64,000 nt of DNA, taken from Clostridium algoriphilum (lineage in GTDB: Bacteria > Bacillota > Clostridia > Clostridiales > Clostridiaceae). Positions 29,358-38,678 of this stretch are shown here, piece by piece. The position numbers were made by a program, and so were the translations under genes. How positions within the stretch are numbered: the first letter of the stretch is position 1; the number at the start of each line of letters is the position of its first letter. The notes under the pieces were generated by a model, which searched no databases, was not told the origin of the DNA, and saw only the letters and a program-made list of their open reading frames with translations. The stretch is from contig NZ_JAIZZK010000001.1 of assembly GCF_020443705.1 (NCBI RefSeq), positions 186,001 to 250,000 of the forward strand, given 5' to 3'.

Positions 29358-30533
29358 ATGAAAATTACAACAGGGCAAGCTGCGCGAGGAGAAAATTTTT
29401 TTAAAAGGCCTATTTTAATAAATAAATTATGGAGAAAAATTGATTCAGAAAGTAGCATTATAATTTCAGCGCCAAGAAGGGTTGGGAAAACATCTTTAAT
29501 GAGGTACATAGAAGATAACCCAAAGGATAAATACTATATAGTCTATGTTATTACTGAGTCAGTATATAACGAAAATATGTATTATAAGGATATTGTAAAG
29601 GCTATTTTAAATTGTGATTCAATAAAGAAAAGAGACAAAGTAATAAATTCAATTAAAGATTTAGCTAAAAACATTTTCAAAAGCATTGATGAGGTAGGCA
29701 TAGATTCCGTTAAGCTTAGTAAAAATATTGAGTTGAATTACTTTGAAAAGTTTATAGAAATTATGAGATTTATTGATTTAGAAGGGCACAAATTAATTAT
29801 TATGATAGATGAATTCGCTCAAGCAATAGAAAACATTCAACAAAGGCAAGGTACTACGTATGCAGTTCATCTTCTTCAAAGTAATAGATCATTAAGACAA
29901 AATAGTGATATAAATAATAAATTTCAATTCATATATACCGGTTCCATAAGCTTAGAGGGCATTGCAAGACGAATGGATTCTTCAAAGTTTATAAATGATC
30001 TGGATATATTAAAAGTAACTCCACTAAGTGAAGCAGAAGGGAAAAGCCTTATAAATGAATTACTTAAAGGGCTTGATTTTACAATGGATGATGATACTAT
30101 AAAACATATGCTTAATGAAATTAAGTGGTTAATTCCTTTTTATATTCAACTTGCTATGGATAAAATTCAGGATATTTATGATGAAAAGAACATACGTTTT
30201 ATATATAGTGAATCAGTTGATATAGCAATTAAATGTATGATAGAAGAAAATAATAAATTTAGCAGCTGGCATGAAAGGCTTAAGGTGTACAAAAATGATG
30301 ACTATAAGTTCATTATAGAAGTATTAAACATAATATCTATAACAGCTGCTAAGGAGATAACCTATAATGAAATACATGATTTAGCTGTGAGATATAAGCT
30401 TAAAGAAACCTATAAAAATCTCTTAAATACTCTTATAGACGATGGATATATAAATAATGATGATAATAAAAAAATATATACATTTACTTCTCCTATATTA
30501 AGAATGTGGTGGTGTAAAAAAAATGCAAACTAG
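29358..30533 (+). CDS. AAA/STAND-like ATPase, first of pair
   Basis: A 391-residue P-loop ATPase of the archaeal-ATPase/STAND type. Walker A APRRVGKTS is at residues 38-46, Walker B LIIMIDEF with Asp151-Glu152, a sensor-like YTGSISLEGIARR follows, and a winged-helix-like C-terminal region (about 310-391) ends FTSPILRMWW, a tail motif of this family. The start is ATG 29358 after AGGAGG with 8-base spacing. Its last 11 bases overlap the next ATPase gene, so translation is coupled. Function unknown; such ATPases occur in defence, toxin and transposon-linked systems, but no partner effector is seen here. Confidence 0.8.
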   Translation: MKITTGQAARGENFFKRPILINKLWRKIDSESSIIISAPRRVGKTSLMRYIEDNPKDKYYIVYVITESVYNENMYYKDIVKAILNCDSIKKRDKVINSIKDLAKNIFKSIDEVGIDSVKLSKNIELNYFEKFIEIMRFIDLEGHKLIIMIDEFAQAIENIQQRQGTTYAVHLLQSNRSLRQNSDINNKFQFIYTGSISLEGIARRMDSSKFINDLDILKVTPLSEAEGKSLINELLKGLDFTMDDDTIKHMLNEIKWLIPFYIQLAMDKIQDIYDEKNIRFIYSESVDIAIKCMIEENNKFSSWHERLKVYKNDDYKFIIEVLNIISITAAKEITYNEIHDLAVRYKLKETYKNLLNTLIDDGYINNDDNKKIYTFTSPILRMWWCKKNAN

Positions 30534-32142
30534 TAGTTTAAGTCTTTATAATCCCAATAATCTAACACAGGAAGAATTAGTTGATAGATTTGTAATAAGA
30601 AAAAAAGAATTTGAAAAAATTTTTAAGGATATAAAAAATTCTGATATGAAATATCCAGAGCAGCATTATATTATAGAGGGTCAAAGAGGGTTCGGTAAAA
30701 CAACCTTGTTAAAAAGATTATACTTTGAAATAAAAGGAGATAAGGAATTAAAAACAAGTATCATTCCTATTATATTCCCGGAGGAACAGTACAATATACG
30801 TAGACTATTTAAACTTTGGGAAGAAACGGCAGAGCATCTTGAAATGGAAAACGTTGAATTTAAAGGGCTTTATGATGAGATGGATAAATATTCAGAGTGC
30901 GATGACTACGAAGATATATGCTTTAAAATCCTTGAGGGAAAACTTAAAGAAAAAAATAAAAAGTTAATACTTTTAATAGACAGTATTGAAGGTATTTTAA
31001 AGAAATTCAAGACTTATGAGCAGCAAAAACTTAGAGAAATTCTCTTAACTTCTGCAGAAATTCGAATTATAGGTGCATCTTCAGATGTTTCAGAATTTAC
31101 TTTTGATTATAATAAGCCCTTCTATGACTTCTTTAAGCTGATAAAATTAAAAGGCTTAAACTTAGAAGAAACTAACGAATTTCTTGAAAAGTTAGGTGGG
31201 ATTTTTAATAAGAAAGATATAAATGAGATACTTAAAAGTAATAAAGGGAAAATAGAGGCCTTAAGGCGGTTAACAGGTGGGGTGCCAAGAATCATGGCAT
31301 TGCTTTTCGATATTTTTAATGACGACAAGGGACCTGAATTCAAAGAATTAGATACATTATTAGATAGAGTAACACCTCTTTATAAATACACAATGGATTG
31401 GTTATCGCCAGTGCAACAAGAAATTATTGATATTATAGCGCTAAGATGGGATGCTACAACGACAAAAGAAGTAGCAGACAAAATAAGGATGCAAAGTAAA
31501 AAAGTATCTGCTCAGTTAAATCAATTAGAAAAAAACGGAGTAATAAATAAAATTCCTGTAAATAAAAAAAACTACATGTACCAAATCAAAGAACGATTTT
31601 TTAACATATGGTATCTGATGAGGTTTGGAGGAGACAAAGAAAAACATCAGGTGCAATGGCTTGTGAATTTTTTTGAAAACTGGTGCAGCAGAGAAGAACT
31701 AATTAACAAAAGCGAAAATAAAGAACAAGATTTATATTCTGTTAAAAAAAACTTTGATAAACAAAGTAATGATTTTAACACTATTTATGTTTTATCGAAA
31801 ACATTACTTTGGAACGGTCTAATAGAAGAATCCTTAGAAAAGGCTCATTTGTTTTTACAAGTAGATAATAATACAGATAAATATAATAAGGCTATCAATG
31901 AGTATTTAATATTTTTAATGGCTAAAAAACAATATAACTCCTTATTTAAACTGTTTGATGAAAATGAATTTAGGCTAAGGGATAAATTTAAGCCTACTTA
32001 TTATGCGTTAATGTACTTTATGAAAAATCAAAATGAAAAATTTGAAATTGAGTTTAAAAAAGTGGGTGAAGAATTAAAGGAAACTGTTGAAGAGATTATT
32101 GAAGAAGTTAATAAAATTAGTAAAAAAGAGACAATTAAATAA
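30523..32142 (+). CDS. AAA/STAND-like ATPase, second of pair
   Basis: A 539-residue P-loop ATPase. Walker A EGQRGFGKTT is at residues 52-61 and Walker B LILLIDSIEG has Asp153 but Ser instead of the usual adjacent Glu. A winged-helix stretch (TTKEVADKIRMQSKKVSAQL) lies near residues 322-345, a conserved RFFNIWYLMRFGG tail motif follows, and the last 170 residues look like helical repeats (TPR-like) ending in a charged coiled coil. It starts inside the end of the first ATPase. It was probably made with it as a two-part complex. No known system name can be given. Confidence 0.8.
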   Translation: MQTSSLSLYNPNNLTQEELVDRFVIRKKEFEKIFKDIKNSDMKYPEQHYIIEGQRGFGKTTLLKRLYFEIKGDKELKTSIIPIIFPEEQYNIRRLFKLWEETAEHLEMENVEFKGLYDEMDKYSECDDYEDICFKILEGKLKEKNKKLILLIDSIEGILKKFKTYEQQKLREILLTSAEIRIIGASSDVSEFTFDYNKPFYDFFKLIKLKGLNLEETNEFLEKLGGIFNKKDINEILKSNKGKIEALRRLTGGVPRIMALLFDIFNDDKGPEFKELDTLLDRVTPLYKYTMDWLSPVQQEIIDIIALRWDATTTKEVADKIRMQSKKVSAQLNQLEKNGVINKIPVNKKNYMYQIKERFFNIWYLMRFGGDKEKHQVQWLVNFFENWCSREELINKSENKEQDLYSVKKNFDKQSNDFNTIYVLSKTLLWNGLIEESLEKAHLFLQVDNNTDKYNKAINEYLIFLMAKKQYNSLFKLFDENEFRLRDKFKPTYYALMYFMKNQNEKFEIEFKKVGEELKETVEEIIEEVNKISKKETIK

Positions 32143-32293
32143 TCAATACTATACTAAAATGTTCTACATTGGTATTATATATGTTACTATTACAAAGGTA
32201 GTTAAATAAAATAGCTAGATAGTAGGATAGTCAATTCTATTAATTTGGCTTAGATGTAGATTAAAATACATAATACAAAGGGGAACTGGAATA

Positions 32294-33574
32294 ATGCTCG
32301 ATATAACAAAAGAATACCTTCAAAAGAAGTATAAGATAAGTCCGAAAACGCTAGGACTCTATGATATAGCAATACAAGATGTGCAAGGGGAGTTTAATAA
32401 GCTTGATGAGATAAGAGAGTTTAATCAACTTAAAGTTTTGACTGCACTTCAAGATGAACGAATCAGTGAATCTCATTTTACAAACTCTTCTGGATATGGT
32501 TATGGTGATATAGGACGAGATTCATTAGATAAAGTTTACGCAAGAATTTTCAATTGTGAGAGTGCACTTGTTAGGCCACATTTTGTAAATGGAACTCACG
32601 CAATTGGGGCAGCATTGTTTGGTAATTTAAGACCTAATGATACCATGCTTTCTGTATGTGGAACGCCATACGATACGCTTCATAACATAATAGGTATAAG
32701 TAATTCAAAAGATATAGGTTCTTTAAAAGATTATGGCGTAAAATATACACAATTAGAATTAAATGATAAATCTAAAGTTGATATTGACCTAATGAAAAAG
32801 ACATTGATAGCGGATAAATCAATAAAGTTACTTCATATACAAAGATCTACTGGGTATGGGTGGAGAAATGCTTTATTAATTTGTGAGATAGAAGAGATTA
32901 TAAAAGCTGCAAAAGATATAAATCCAAATGTGATTTGTTTTGTAGATAACTGTTATGGAGAATTTATTGAAACTACGGAGCCGACAGATGTGGGTGCAGA
33001 CTTAGTTGCTGGTTCACTAATAAAAAATATTGGTGGTGGAATTGCACCTACTGGCGGATATATAGCAGGTAAAGAAGAATATGTACTTCAAGCTTCGTAT
33101 AGATTAACAATTCCAGGCATAGGTGGAGAATGCGGTTCTACATTTGGAGTTATGCGTTCGTTATATCAAGGACTATTCCTAGCACCACATGTTACTATGG
33201 AGGCATTAAAGGGTGCTATTTTTTGTGCAAGGATTATGGAGCTTGCAGGCTTTGAAGTTCTTCCTAAATACACTGATAAAAGAAGCGATATAATTCAAGC
33301 TATAAAATTTGGTGATAAGGAAATGCTAATTAATTTCATTAAGGGTATACAAGCAGGGTCACCAATTGATTCTTTTGTTGAATGCGAGCCATGGGATATG
33401 CCAGGATATGAAGATAAGGTTATAATGGCAGCCGGTGCATTTATTCAAGGTTCATCTATAGAACTATCTGCTGATGCTCCAATAAGAGAGCCATATATAG
33501 CATATTTACAGGGTGGGTTAACTTTTGATCATGCTAAAATCGGAATACTAATAGCTCTTTCAAAAGTTATATAA
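32294..33574 (+). CDS. YnbB-like PLP protein (aluminium-resistance/MGL family)
   Basis: A 426-residue fold-type I PLP enzyme of the 'methionine gamma-lyase family/aluminium resistance protein' group (B. subtilis YnbB). Seen: HFTNSSGYGYGDIGRD, RPHFVNGTHAIGAALF, CFVDNCYGEFIE and the PLP-lysine region SLIKNIGGGIAPTGGYIAG. In Bacilli and Clostridia this gene normally lies close to hfq; here 7 kb of other genes intervene. Start ATG follows AAAGGGGAACTGG. True substrate is not established. A shared terminator separates it from lexA. Confidence 0.85.
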   Translation: MLDITKEYLQKKYKISPKTLGLYDIAIQDVQGEFNKLDEIREFNQLKVLTALQDERISESHFTNSSGYGYGDIGRDSLDKVYARIFNCESALVRPHFVNGTHAIGAALFGNLRPNDTMLSVCGTPYDTLHNIIGISNSKDIGSLKDYGVKYTQLELNDKSKVDIDLMKKTLIADKSIKLLHIQRSTGYGWRNALLICEIEEIIKAAKDINPNVICFVDNCYGEFIETTEPTDVGADLVAGSLIKNIGGGIAPTGGYIAGKEEYVLQASYRLTIPGIGGECGSTFGVMRSLYQGLFLAPHVTMEALKGAIFCARIMELAGFEVLPKYTDKRSDIIQAIKFGDKEMLINFIKGIQAGSPIDSFVECEPWDMPGYEDKVIMAAGAFIQGSSIELSADAPIREPYIAYLQGGLTFDHAKIGILIALSKVI

Positions 33575-33643
33575 ATTTATGTGAACATTAATGCAAAATT
33601 ATTTTATTTAATATATGTTTTAGTTATATAAGAGTGTATAATA

Positions 33644-33688
33644 GCAAAAAAAGACTGCAAATGATATAATCATTTGCAGTCTTTTTGC
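33644..33688. terminator. Bidirectional terminator, ynbB-like / lexA
   Basis: GCAAAAA(A)GACTGCAAATGA pairs with its complement around a 5-nt loop, with T/A tracts on both sides. Confidence 0.88.
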
Positions 33689-33706
33689 ATATTTAAAAGG
33701 GGACAT

Positions 33707-34315
33707 TTAATATTTTCTGTAAATACCCACAAGTATACCCAGAATTGAACAGTCCTTAACTATGATAGGGGACATAGATGAATTTTCAGGTTGAAGTCTT
33801 ATATGTCCTTTTTCCTTAAAAAATCTTTTTATAGTTGCTTCATTATCAATAAGAGCTACAACTATGTCGCCATTTTTAGCAGAATTAATTTTTTCGATTA
33901 TTGCAAGATCTCCATCTAATATTCCAGCTTCAATCATGCTGCTACCAGAAACTTTAAGCATGAATAACTCATTATTAGTTTTGGTAAAATTTAACGGTAT
34001 AGTAAAAGTATCTTCAACATTCTCAACCGCGAGGATAGGAACACCAGCAGTAATTTTTCCTATAATAGGTATATCTATAAGTTCTTTTCTTATAACAGAA
34101 TCCTTTAACAATTCAATTGCGCGAGGCTTGGTAGGGTCTCTACGTATAAATCCTTTTTTTTCTAATCTTTCTAAATGACCATGAACAGTAGAGGTGGATT
34201 TTAATCCTACAGCTAAACATATTTCTCTTACTGAGGGTGGATATCCTTTTGATTGAACTTGATCCTTTATAAAGTTATATATTTCGCTTTGCTTATCTTT
34301 TTTTTGAGTTAACAT
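33707..34315 (-). CDS. lexA: LexA repressor
   Basis: SOS repressor, cleaved with RecA help after DNA damage. It is 202 residues long. An N-terminal winged HTH ([20 protein letters not shown]) is followed by the cleavage site Ala-Gly in KITAGVP, the catalytic Ser in GSSMIEAGI and Lys in EATIKRF. The start is ATG 34315 after GAGAGGTG; the longer reading from 34369 would run through the promoter. An SOS box lies 53 bp upstream of the start, so it is self-regulated. Confidence 0.96.
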   Translation of the reverse strand: MLTQKKDKQSEIYNFIKDQVQSKGYPPSVREICLAVGLKSTSTVHGHLERLEKKGFIRRDPTKPRAIELLKDSVIRKELIDIPIIGKITAGVPILAVENVEDTFTIPLNFTKTNNELFMLKVSGSSMIEAGILDGDLAIIEKINSAKNGDIVVALIDNEATIKRFFKEKGHIRLQPENSSMSPIIVKDCSILGILVGIYRKY

Positions 34316-34367
34316 AGAAACACCTCTCATTCGTAGTAGAATTATACCATATAATTGTAAAAACATC

Positions 34368-34379
34368 AAACTTATGTTC
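34368..34379 (-). promoter_or_regulatory. LexA (SOS) box of lexA
   Basis: Read on the minus strand it is GAAC-ATAA-GTTT, close to the box before ssb (GAAC-ATTT-GTTT). The space to the divergent Cys-rich gene is 150 bp, so that gene could also be affected. Confidence 0.75.
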
Positions 34380-34521
34380 TATTTTAGGTAACAATCATCC
34401 GTAATATCTGTATAAATATACATAATATTTCATTAAAAGTACCACTGTTTGATTTATTAAATATTCTTTGTTATAATAGAACATTATGAAAGTATTTGAA
34501 ATAAAAGTAGTGGGGTGTTGT

Positions 34522-34989
34522 ATGTCCAAAAACTGTATATTTAATAATAAAAAAATTTGTAATGACTGTGGTGAATGTGAAGTCTGCGAATTAAATTCAA
34601 ATAAAAAATGTGATAATTGTGGAAAATGCTTAGAACTTGAAGGATTTGATGTTAAAGCTATAAAAATTGATGAAGTCTTTGAAGATGCAGGGACTGAAAA
34701 GTTACAAGATGATATTTATAAAACTGACGAAATCGATGAAAATGATGCCGAGGAAGATAATACAGAGAATAAGAACGATGAAGTAGCAAAAATTGAAGAT
34801 TATGAATCATTTTTGGCAGAGGAAGAACTTGAAAAATTAAATAAAGATGATTATATTGCTCAAAATAACGAAGTTTGGGAATTTATAGAGGATATAGATG
34901 GAGTTAAAGCATTACTCGAAGATGAAGAGGATAACTCAGAATTCCTTAAAGAGGAATTCCCTGGACTTATAAGACTAAAAAATATGTAA
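34522..34989 (+). CDS. Cys-rich acidic protein, unknown
   Basis: A 155-residue protein with eight or more Cys in the first 37 residues (CIFNNKKICNDCGECEVC and KKCDNCGKCLEL), resembling a zinc ribbon or iron-sulphur site, followed by a highly acidic, helical 110-residue tail. ATG 34522 has GGGGTG before it; an in-frame ATG at 34486 lacks a ribosome site. It is divergent from lexA, an arrangement I recall from other clostridia, which hints at a role tied to DNA damage. No function can be stated. Confidence 0.7.
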   Translation: MSKNCIFNNKKICNDCGECEVCELNSNKKCDNCGKCLELEGFDVKAIKIDEVFEDAGTEKLQDDIYKTDEIDENDAEEDNTENKNDEVAKIEDYESFLAEEELEKLNKDDYIAQNNEVWEFIEDIDGVKALLEDEEDNSEFLKEEFPGLIRLKNM

Positions 34990-35064
34990 GTAATAATATG
35001 TAATTTACATGCTTAATAGGGTTAAAAAGTATATATTACCACAGTTGTGGTAATATATACTTTT

Positions 35065-36066
35065 TTATTGTTCATCAGAAAGGGGGTTTGACTTAACCGC
35101 ATTTCTTAATTTTTCATCATCTGCATGAGTATATATTTGTGTAGTAGATATATTTTCATGTCCTAAAATATCTTGTAGACTTCTAATATCTACGTTCCCA
35201 TATTTATACATAAGAGTGGCTGAAGTATGCCTTAATTTATGAGGCGTATACTTATTTTTATTAAGTCCTGCATCTCCTATGTATTTTTTTACAATCCTTT
35301 CTACAGTTCTTTTATTAATTCTTCCAAATTTCCCGCTGATAAAAAGGGCATCCTTATCCTCGACATGAATTTTATTTATATTGGTATATCTAATAGGCAA
35401 ATACTTATGAATAGCTCTAAATGAAGCTTTGTTTAAATAAATGGTTCGCTCTTTATTTCCTTTTCCAATAACAGATAATGTATCACCTTTAATATCAGAT
35501 ATATTGATACTACATAGTTCTGACAGCCTGAGACCACAGTTTAAAAATAATGTTATAATACTATGGTCGCGAACAGAATGCTTATCACGAGATATTGTAG
35601 CCTCGAGTAGAGTCTTACTTTCATCTAAAGTTAAAAAAACGGGACTACGCTTGCCGAGTTTTGGAGATTCTAAATCTATTGTAGGGTCTAGTGTTAGCAC
35701 TTTAGCCTTAGTAGTTAAATACTTAAAAAGGGACTTAATAGATGCTATTTTTCTTGCTTTTGCATAGTTACCATTAGCTCTATACTTACCAAGATAGGAG
35801 ACAAATGCATATAGATCTTGCAAGTTAATAGTTTTTAATGTATCTAAGGTTAGGTCACTTATAATAATCTTCTCAAGTGGTAGGGCCTCATCTGATGCTA
35901 CTAAACCTTTATACATTTTTATAAACTTTAATAGTAATGACAAATCTGCTGTATAAGCAATTATAGTGTTAATAGAACAGCCTTTAATTGTAGATAAATA
36001 ATTAAAATAATCATTTAAGAACTTTGGGATTTCATTATTATAAATACCATTTATATTTGATTTCAT
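35065..36066 (-). CDS. Tyrosine recombinase, XerC-like
   Basis: A 333-residue Xer-family recombinase. The N-terminal core-binding domain covers about residues 8-120; catalytic residues are Arg in NCGLRLSEL, His-x-x-Arg in PHKLRHTSA, His in LGHENIST and Tyr in TQIYTHA. The start is ATG 36066 with TTGGAGG before it; the upstream in-frame start lies before that site. It may act in chromosome-dimer resolution at dif-like sites such as those at 52432 in this window. The locus next to lexA is a usual place for this gene in Clostridium (recollection). Confidence 0.88.
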   Translation of the reverse strand: MKSNINGIYNNEIPKFLNDYFNYLSTIKGCSINTIIAYTADLSLLLKFIKMYKGLVASDEALPLEKIIISDLTLDTLKTINLQDLYAFVSYLGKYRANGNYAKARKIASIKSLFKYLTTKAKVLTLDPTIDLESPKLGKRSPVFLTLDESKTLLEATISRDKHSVRDHSIITLFLNCGLRLSELCSINISDIKGDTLSVIGKGNKERTIYLNKASFRAIHKYLPIRYTNINKIHVEDKDALFISGKFGRINKRTVERIVKKYIGDAGLNKNKYTPHKLRHTSATLMYKYGNVDIRSLQDILGHENISTTQIYTHADDEKLRNAVKSNPLSDEQ

Positions 36067-36085
36067 GACTACCTCCAAAATACGT

Positions 36086-36122
36086 AATAATGTCGTGAAA
36101 CTTACATTTCACGACATTATTA
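36086..36122. repeat. TGTCGTGAAA hairpin, copy 1
   Basis: AATAATGTCGTGAAA and its complement flank CTTACA. The same arms recur at 42478 and 43518. It lies directly upstream of the XerC-like gene. Confidence 0.8.
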
Positions 36123-36241
36123 TACTACAAAAGAGGGGGTAAAATCCTGATTATTTTAAATGTTTTTTATTTTTCTCTTTTTTTTTATTTTAATTATTTT
36201 AATTATTTTTAACTATTATACTACCAATAATATTGTAAACT

Positions 36242-36281
36242 TAAAAAGCTATCAGTTTAGCATCACTGATAGCTTTTTAAA
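36242..36281. terminator. Terminator of purB (bidirectional)
   Basis: AAAAAGCTATCAG pairs with CTGATAGCTTTTT around an 8-10 nt loop, just after the purB stop on the minus strand. Confidence 0.85.
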
Positions 36282-36306
36282 CTTAGTTTATATCAAATAT
36301 CAAATA

Positions 36307-37737
36307 TTACACATTTATGGAGGTTTCAACTCCCAAGGCATCTTTGTTAGCCTCAATTATTGGGCTTACATATTCATCTATAAAATCTACTACTTGACTT
36401 GGAGCTCTACCCACAAATTTAATTGGGTCAATTACAGCTATAATTTCTTCTTTTGACATCTTAAAGCTTGCATCATTTATAATTCTTTCTATAAGATCAT
36501 TACTTAATCCTTCTTCTTTAACACGTCTTGCTGCAGCCATAGAATGAACTCTAATGCTTTCATGAAGCTCTTGTCTGTCCCCGCCCCTTTTAACGGATTC
36601 CATAAGGATGTTTTCAGTAGCCATAAATGGTAGCTCATTATTTACATGAGCAGTAATTACTTTTTCATATACTACCATGTTTCCAGCTATATTCATATAT
36701 AAATTTAAGACTCCATCAAGTGCTAAGAAAGCCTCAGCTACAGATATTCTCTTATTAGCTGAGTCATCCAATGTTCTTTCAAACCATTGTGTTGCAGCTG
36801 TTATAGCAGGATTTAGTGAATCCACTATAATATATCTAGATAGCGAACTAATTCTCTCAGAACGCATTGGATTTCTTTTGTATGCCATTGCAGAGGATCC
36901 AATTTGTTTTTTTTCAAATGGTTCTTCTACTTCTTTCATGCTTTGAAGTATTCTTAAATCATTACTAAATTTATATGCACTTTGAGCGATTTCTGAAAGT
37001 GTATTTAGTATTATAGAGTCTACTTTTCTAGAATAAGTTTGACCAGTAACTGGATATGTATTAACAAATCCCATTTTATTAGCAACATATTTATCTAAGT
37101 CTTTTACTTTTTTTTCATCATTTTCAAATAGGTTCATAAAACTAGCTTGAGTTCCTGTAGTTCCTTTTACTCCTAGTAACTTAATACTATCAATTACGAA
37201 GTCTAAATTCTCTAAATCCATTACTAGATCCTGAATCCAAAGAGTTGCTCTTTTACCTACAGTAGTTAATTGTGCTGGCTGCAGATGAGTATAACCCAAA
37301 GTAGGAATATCTTTATACTTTAATGCAAATTTAGAAGATTTACTAATTACATTAACTAATTTCTTCTTGATTAATAGTAAAGCTTTTTTCATTATTATTA
37401 AATCAGTATTATCGCCTACATAGCAGCTAGTTGCTCCTAGATGAATTATTCCCTTTGCGCTGGGACATTGGACACCATATGCATATACGTGGCTCATAAC
37501 ATCGTGTCTTATTTCTTTTTCTTTTTCTTCAGCCACCTCATAATTCACATTATCTACATTGGATTTAAGCTCATTTATTTGAGCTTCTGTTATATTAAGT
37601 CCTAATAATTTTTCACCTTCAGCTAAAGCAACCCATAGCTTTCTCCAAGTTTTAAATTTCATGTCATCTGAAAATAAATGACTCATTTCTTTTGATGCAT
37701 ATCTACTGTTTAATGGTGTATTATAAGTATTTCTCAT
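36307..37737 (-). CDS. purB: Adenylosuccinate lyase
   Basis: Cleaves SAICAR and adenylosuccinate in purine synthesis. It is 476 residues long and belongs to the fumarase/aspartase superfamily. Seen: SRYASKEMSHLFSD at the start, catalytic TSCYVGDNTD and GYTHLQPAQ (His), and the family signature GSSAMAYKRNPMRSE. The start is ATG 37737 behind TGGAGGC. It belongs to the longer PurB subgroup. No other pur genes are adjacent. Confidence 0.96.
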   Translation of the reverse strand: MRNTYNTPLNSRYASKEMSHLFSDDMKFKTWRKLWVALAEGEKLLGLNITEAQINELKSNVDNVNYEVAEEKEKEIRHDVMSHVYAYGVQCPSAKGIIHLGATSCYVGDNTDLIIMKKALLLIKKKLVNVISKSSKFALKYKDIPTLGYTHLQPAQLTTVGKRATLWIQDLVMDLENLDFVIDSIKLLGVKGTTGTQASFMNLFENDEKKVKDLDKYVANKMGFVNTYPVTGQTYSRKVDSIILNTLSEIAQSAYKFSNDLRILQSMKEVEEPFEKKQIGSSAMAYKRNPMRSERISSLSRYIIVDSLNPAITAATQWFERTLDDSANKRISVAEAFLALDGVLNLYMNIAGNMVVYEKVITAHVNNELPFMATENILMESVKRGGDRQELHESIRVHSMAAARRVKEEGLSNDLIERIINDASFKMSKEEIIAVIDPIKFVGRAPSQVVDFIDEYVSPIIEANKDALGVETSINV

Positions 37738-37982
37738 ATTTTGCCTCCAGACGTACATATTAAGATATTAAACAAATATCATTCATATTATAACATACAA
37801 TATTACTAATAGTAACGAAAATGTTCGTATATCTGACTTGTACTTTATATAATGTTTTTAGTCTTAGATAGATCTGCTTTAAATAATATTCGCATTATAA
37901 AAAATATTAAATAGTTCTAAAATATTATATTTTTAATATAATTTATACAAACAGAATAATTATAATAGTCTAGGGGGTAATT

Positions 37983-38189
37983 ATGTATAAACTTAATAAT
38001 ATAGACAAACTATCATTCGTATTAGTTTTGATTGGCGCTTTAAATTGGGGACTTTTAGGGTTATTGAATTTTAATCTAGTTAACGTTATCTTTGGTGGTA
38101 TTCCATTCCTCGCTAGAGTAATATACATACTAGTAGGCTTATCTGCAGTTAATATCATTGTTTTTATATTTAGAAGTAAAAAAGACTAG
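37983..38189 (+). CDS. DUF378 small membrane protein
   Basis: A 68-residue protein with two membrane helices: SFVLVLIGALNWGLLGL (with the family's GALNWGL motif) and IPFLARVIYILVGLSAVNII. DUF378 proteins (B. subtilis YuzA type) have no known function. Start ATG follows TAGGGGGTAATT. Confidence 0.88.
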   Translation: MYKLNNIDKLSFVLVLIGALNWGLLGLLNFNLVNVIFGGIPFLARVIYILVGLSAVNIIVFIFRSKKD

Positions 38190-38236
38190 CTCCTATACTC
38201 TATTAATACTATCTAATAGAACACTATTAGTATTTA

Positions 38237-38272
38237 AAGTACTCCATATATTGTTATGGAGTATTTTTAACT
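38237..38272 (+). terminator. Terminator after DUF378 gene
   Basis: AGTACTCCATA pairs with TATGGAGTATT, followed by TTTTAAC. Confidence 0.78.
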
Positions 38273-38279
38273 TAAGCAA

Positions 38280-38618
38280 TTATAATCCGAATTGATTCTC
38301 ACTAAAATTATTGCATTGATGAAATTGGTACTTATTTAGATTTATAGTATCATTTTTAGAGAATATAATACCTTCACTCTCGAGAAACAACTTCTGCATA
38401 TTACGAGATTCGTAATCCGTTATACTAATCAACCCTTTTGAATTTATAACTCTGTGCCAAGGAAGGTTACACTTTCTACTTAATGTATGAAGAACTCTGG
38501 ATACTTGCCTAGCTCCTCTTCTATTTCCAGCCAACGTTGCAATTTGACCGTATGTCATTACTTTACCTTTAGGTATTCCTTTTATAATTTCTATAACGTT
38601 TTCTGTAAAAGGCTCCAA
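38280..38618 (-). CDS. Alkyltransferase-like protein (ATL)
   Basis: A 112-residue member of the MGMT family. It keeps the DNA-binding helix (GARQVSRVLHTL) and Asn-hinge region, but the active-site PCHRV reads PWHRV, so it cannot accept an alkyl group and is an ATL protein, which binds O6-alkylguanine and flags it for excision repair. The best start is TTG 38618 after GGGAGTGA, giving MEPFTENVIEI like other ATLs; ATG 38633 lies inside that ribosome site. An unusual C-terminal tail of about 25 polar residues ends NQFGL. Confidence 0.85.
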   Translation of the reverse strand: MEPFTENVIEIIKGIPKGKVMTYGQIATLAGNRRGARQVSRVLHTLSRKCNLPWHRVINSKGLISITDYESRNMQKLFLESEGIIFSKNDTINLNKYQFHQCNNFSENQFGL

Positions 38619-38678
38619 ATAAATCACTCCCATTGTTAAAAACACTGAATTTTAAGTGCATTAAAACTAACCTTAAAG

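Noticed and set aside
36160-36456. 98-codon plus-strand frame in the purB 3' region
   Set aside because: It starts in a T-rich tract, has no ribosome site and runs over the purB terminator and C-terminus; a shadow of low-complexity DNA.
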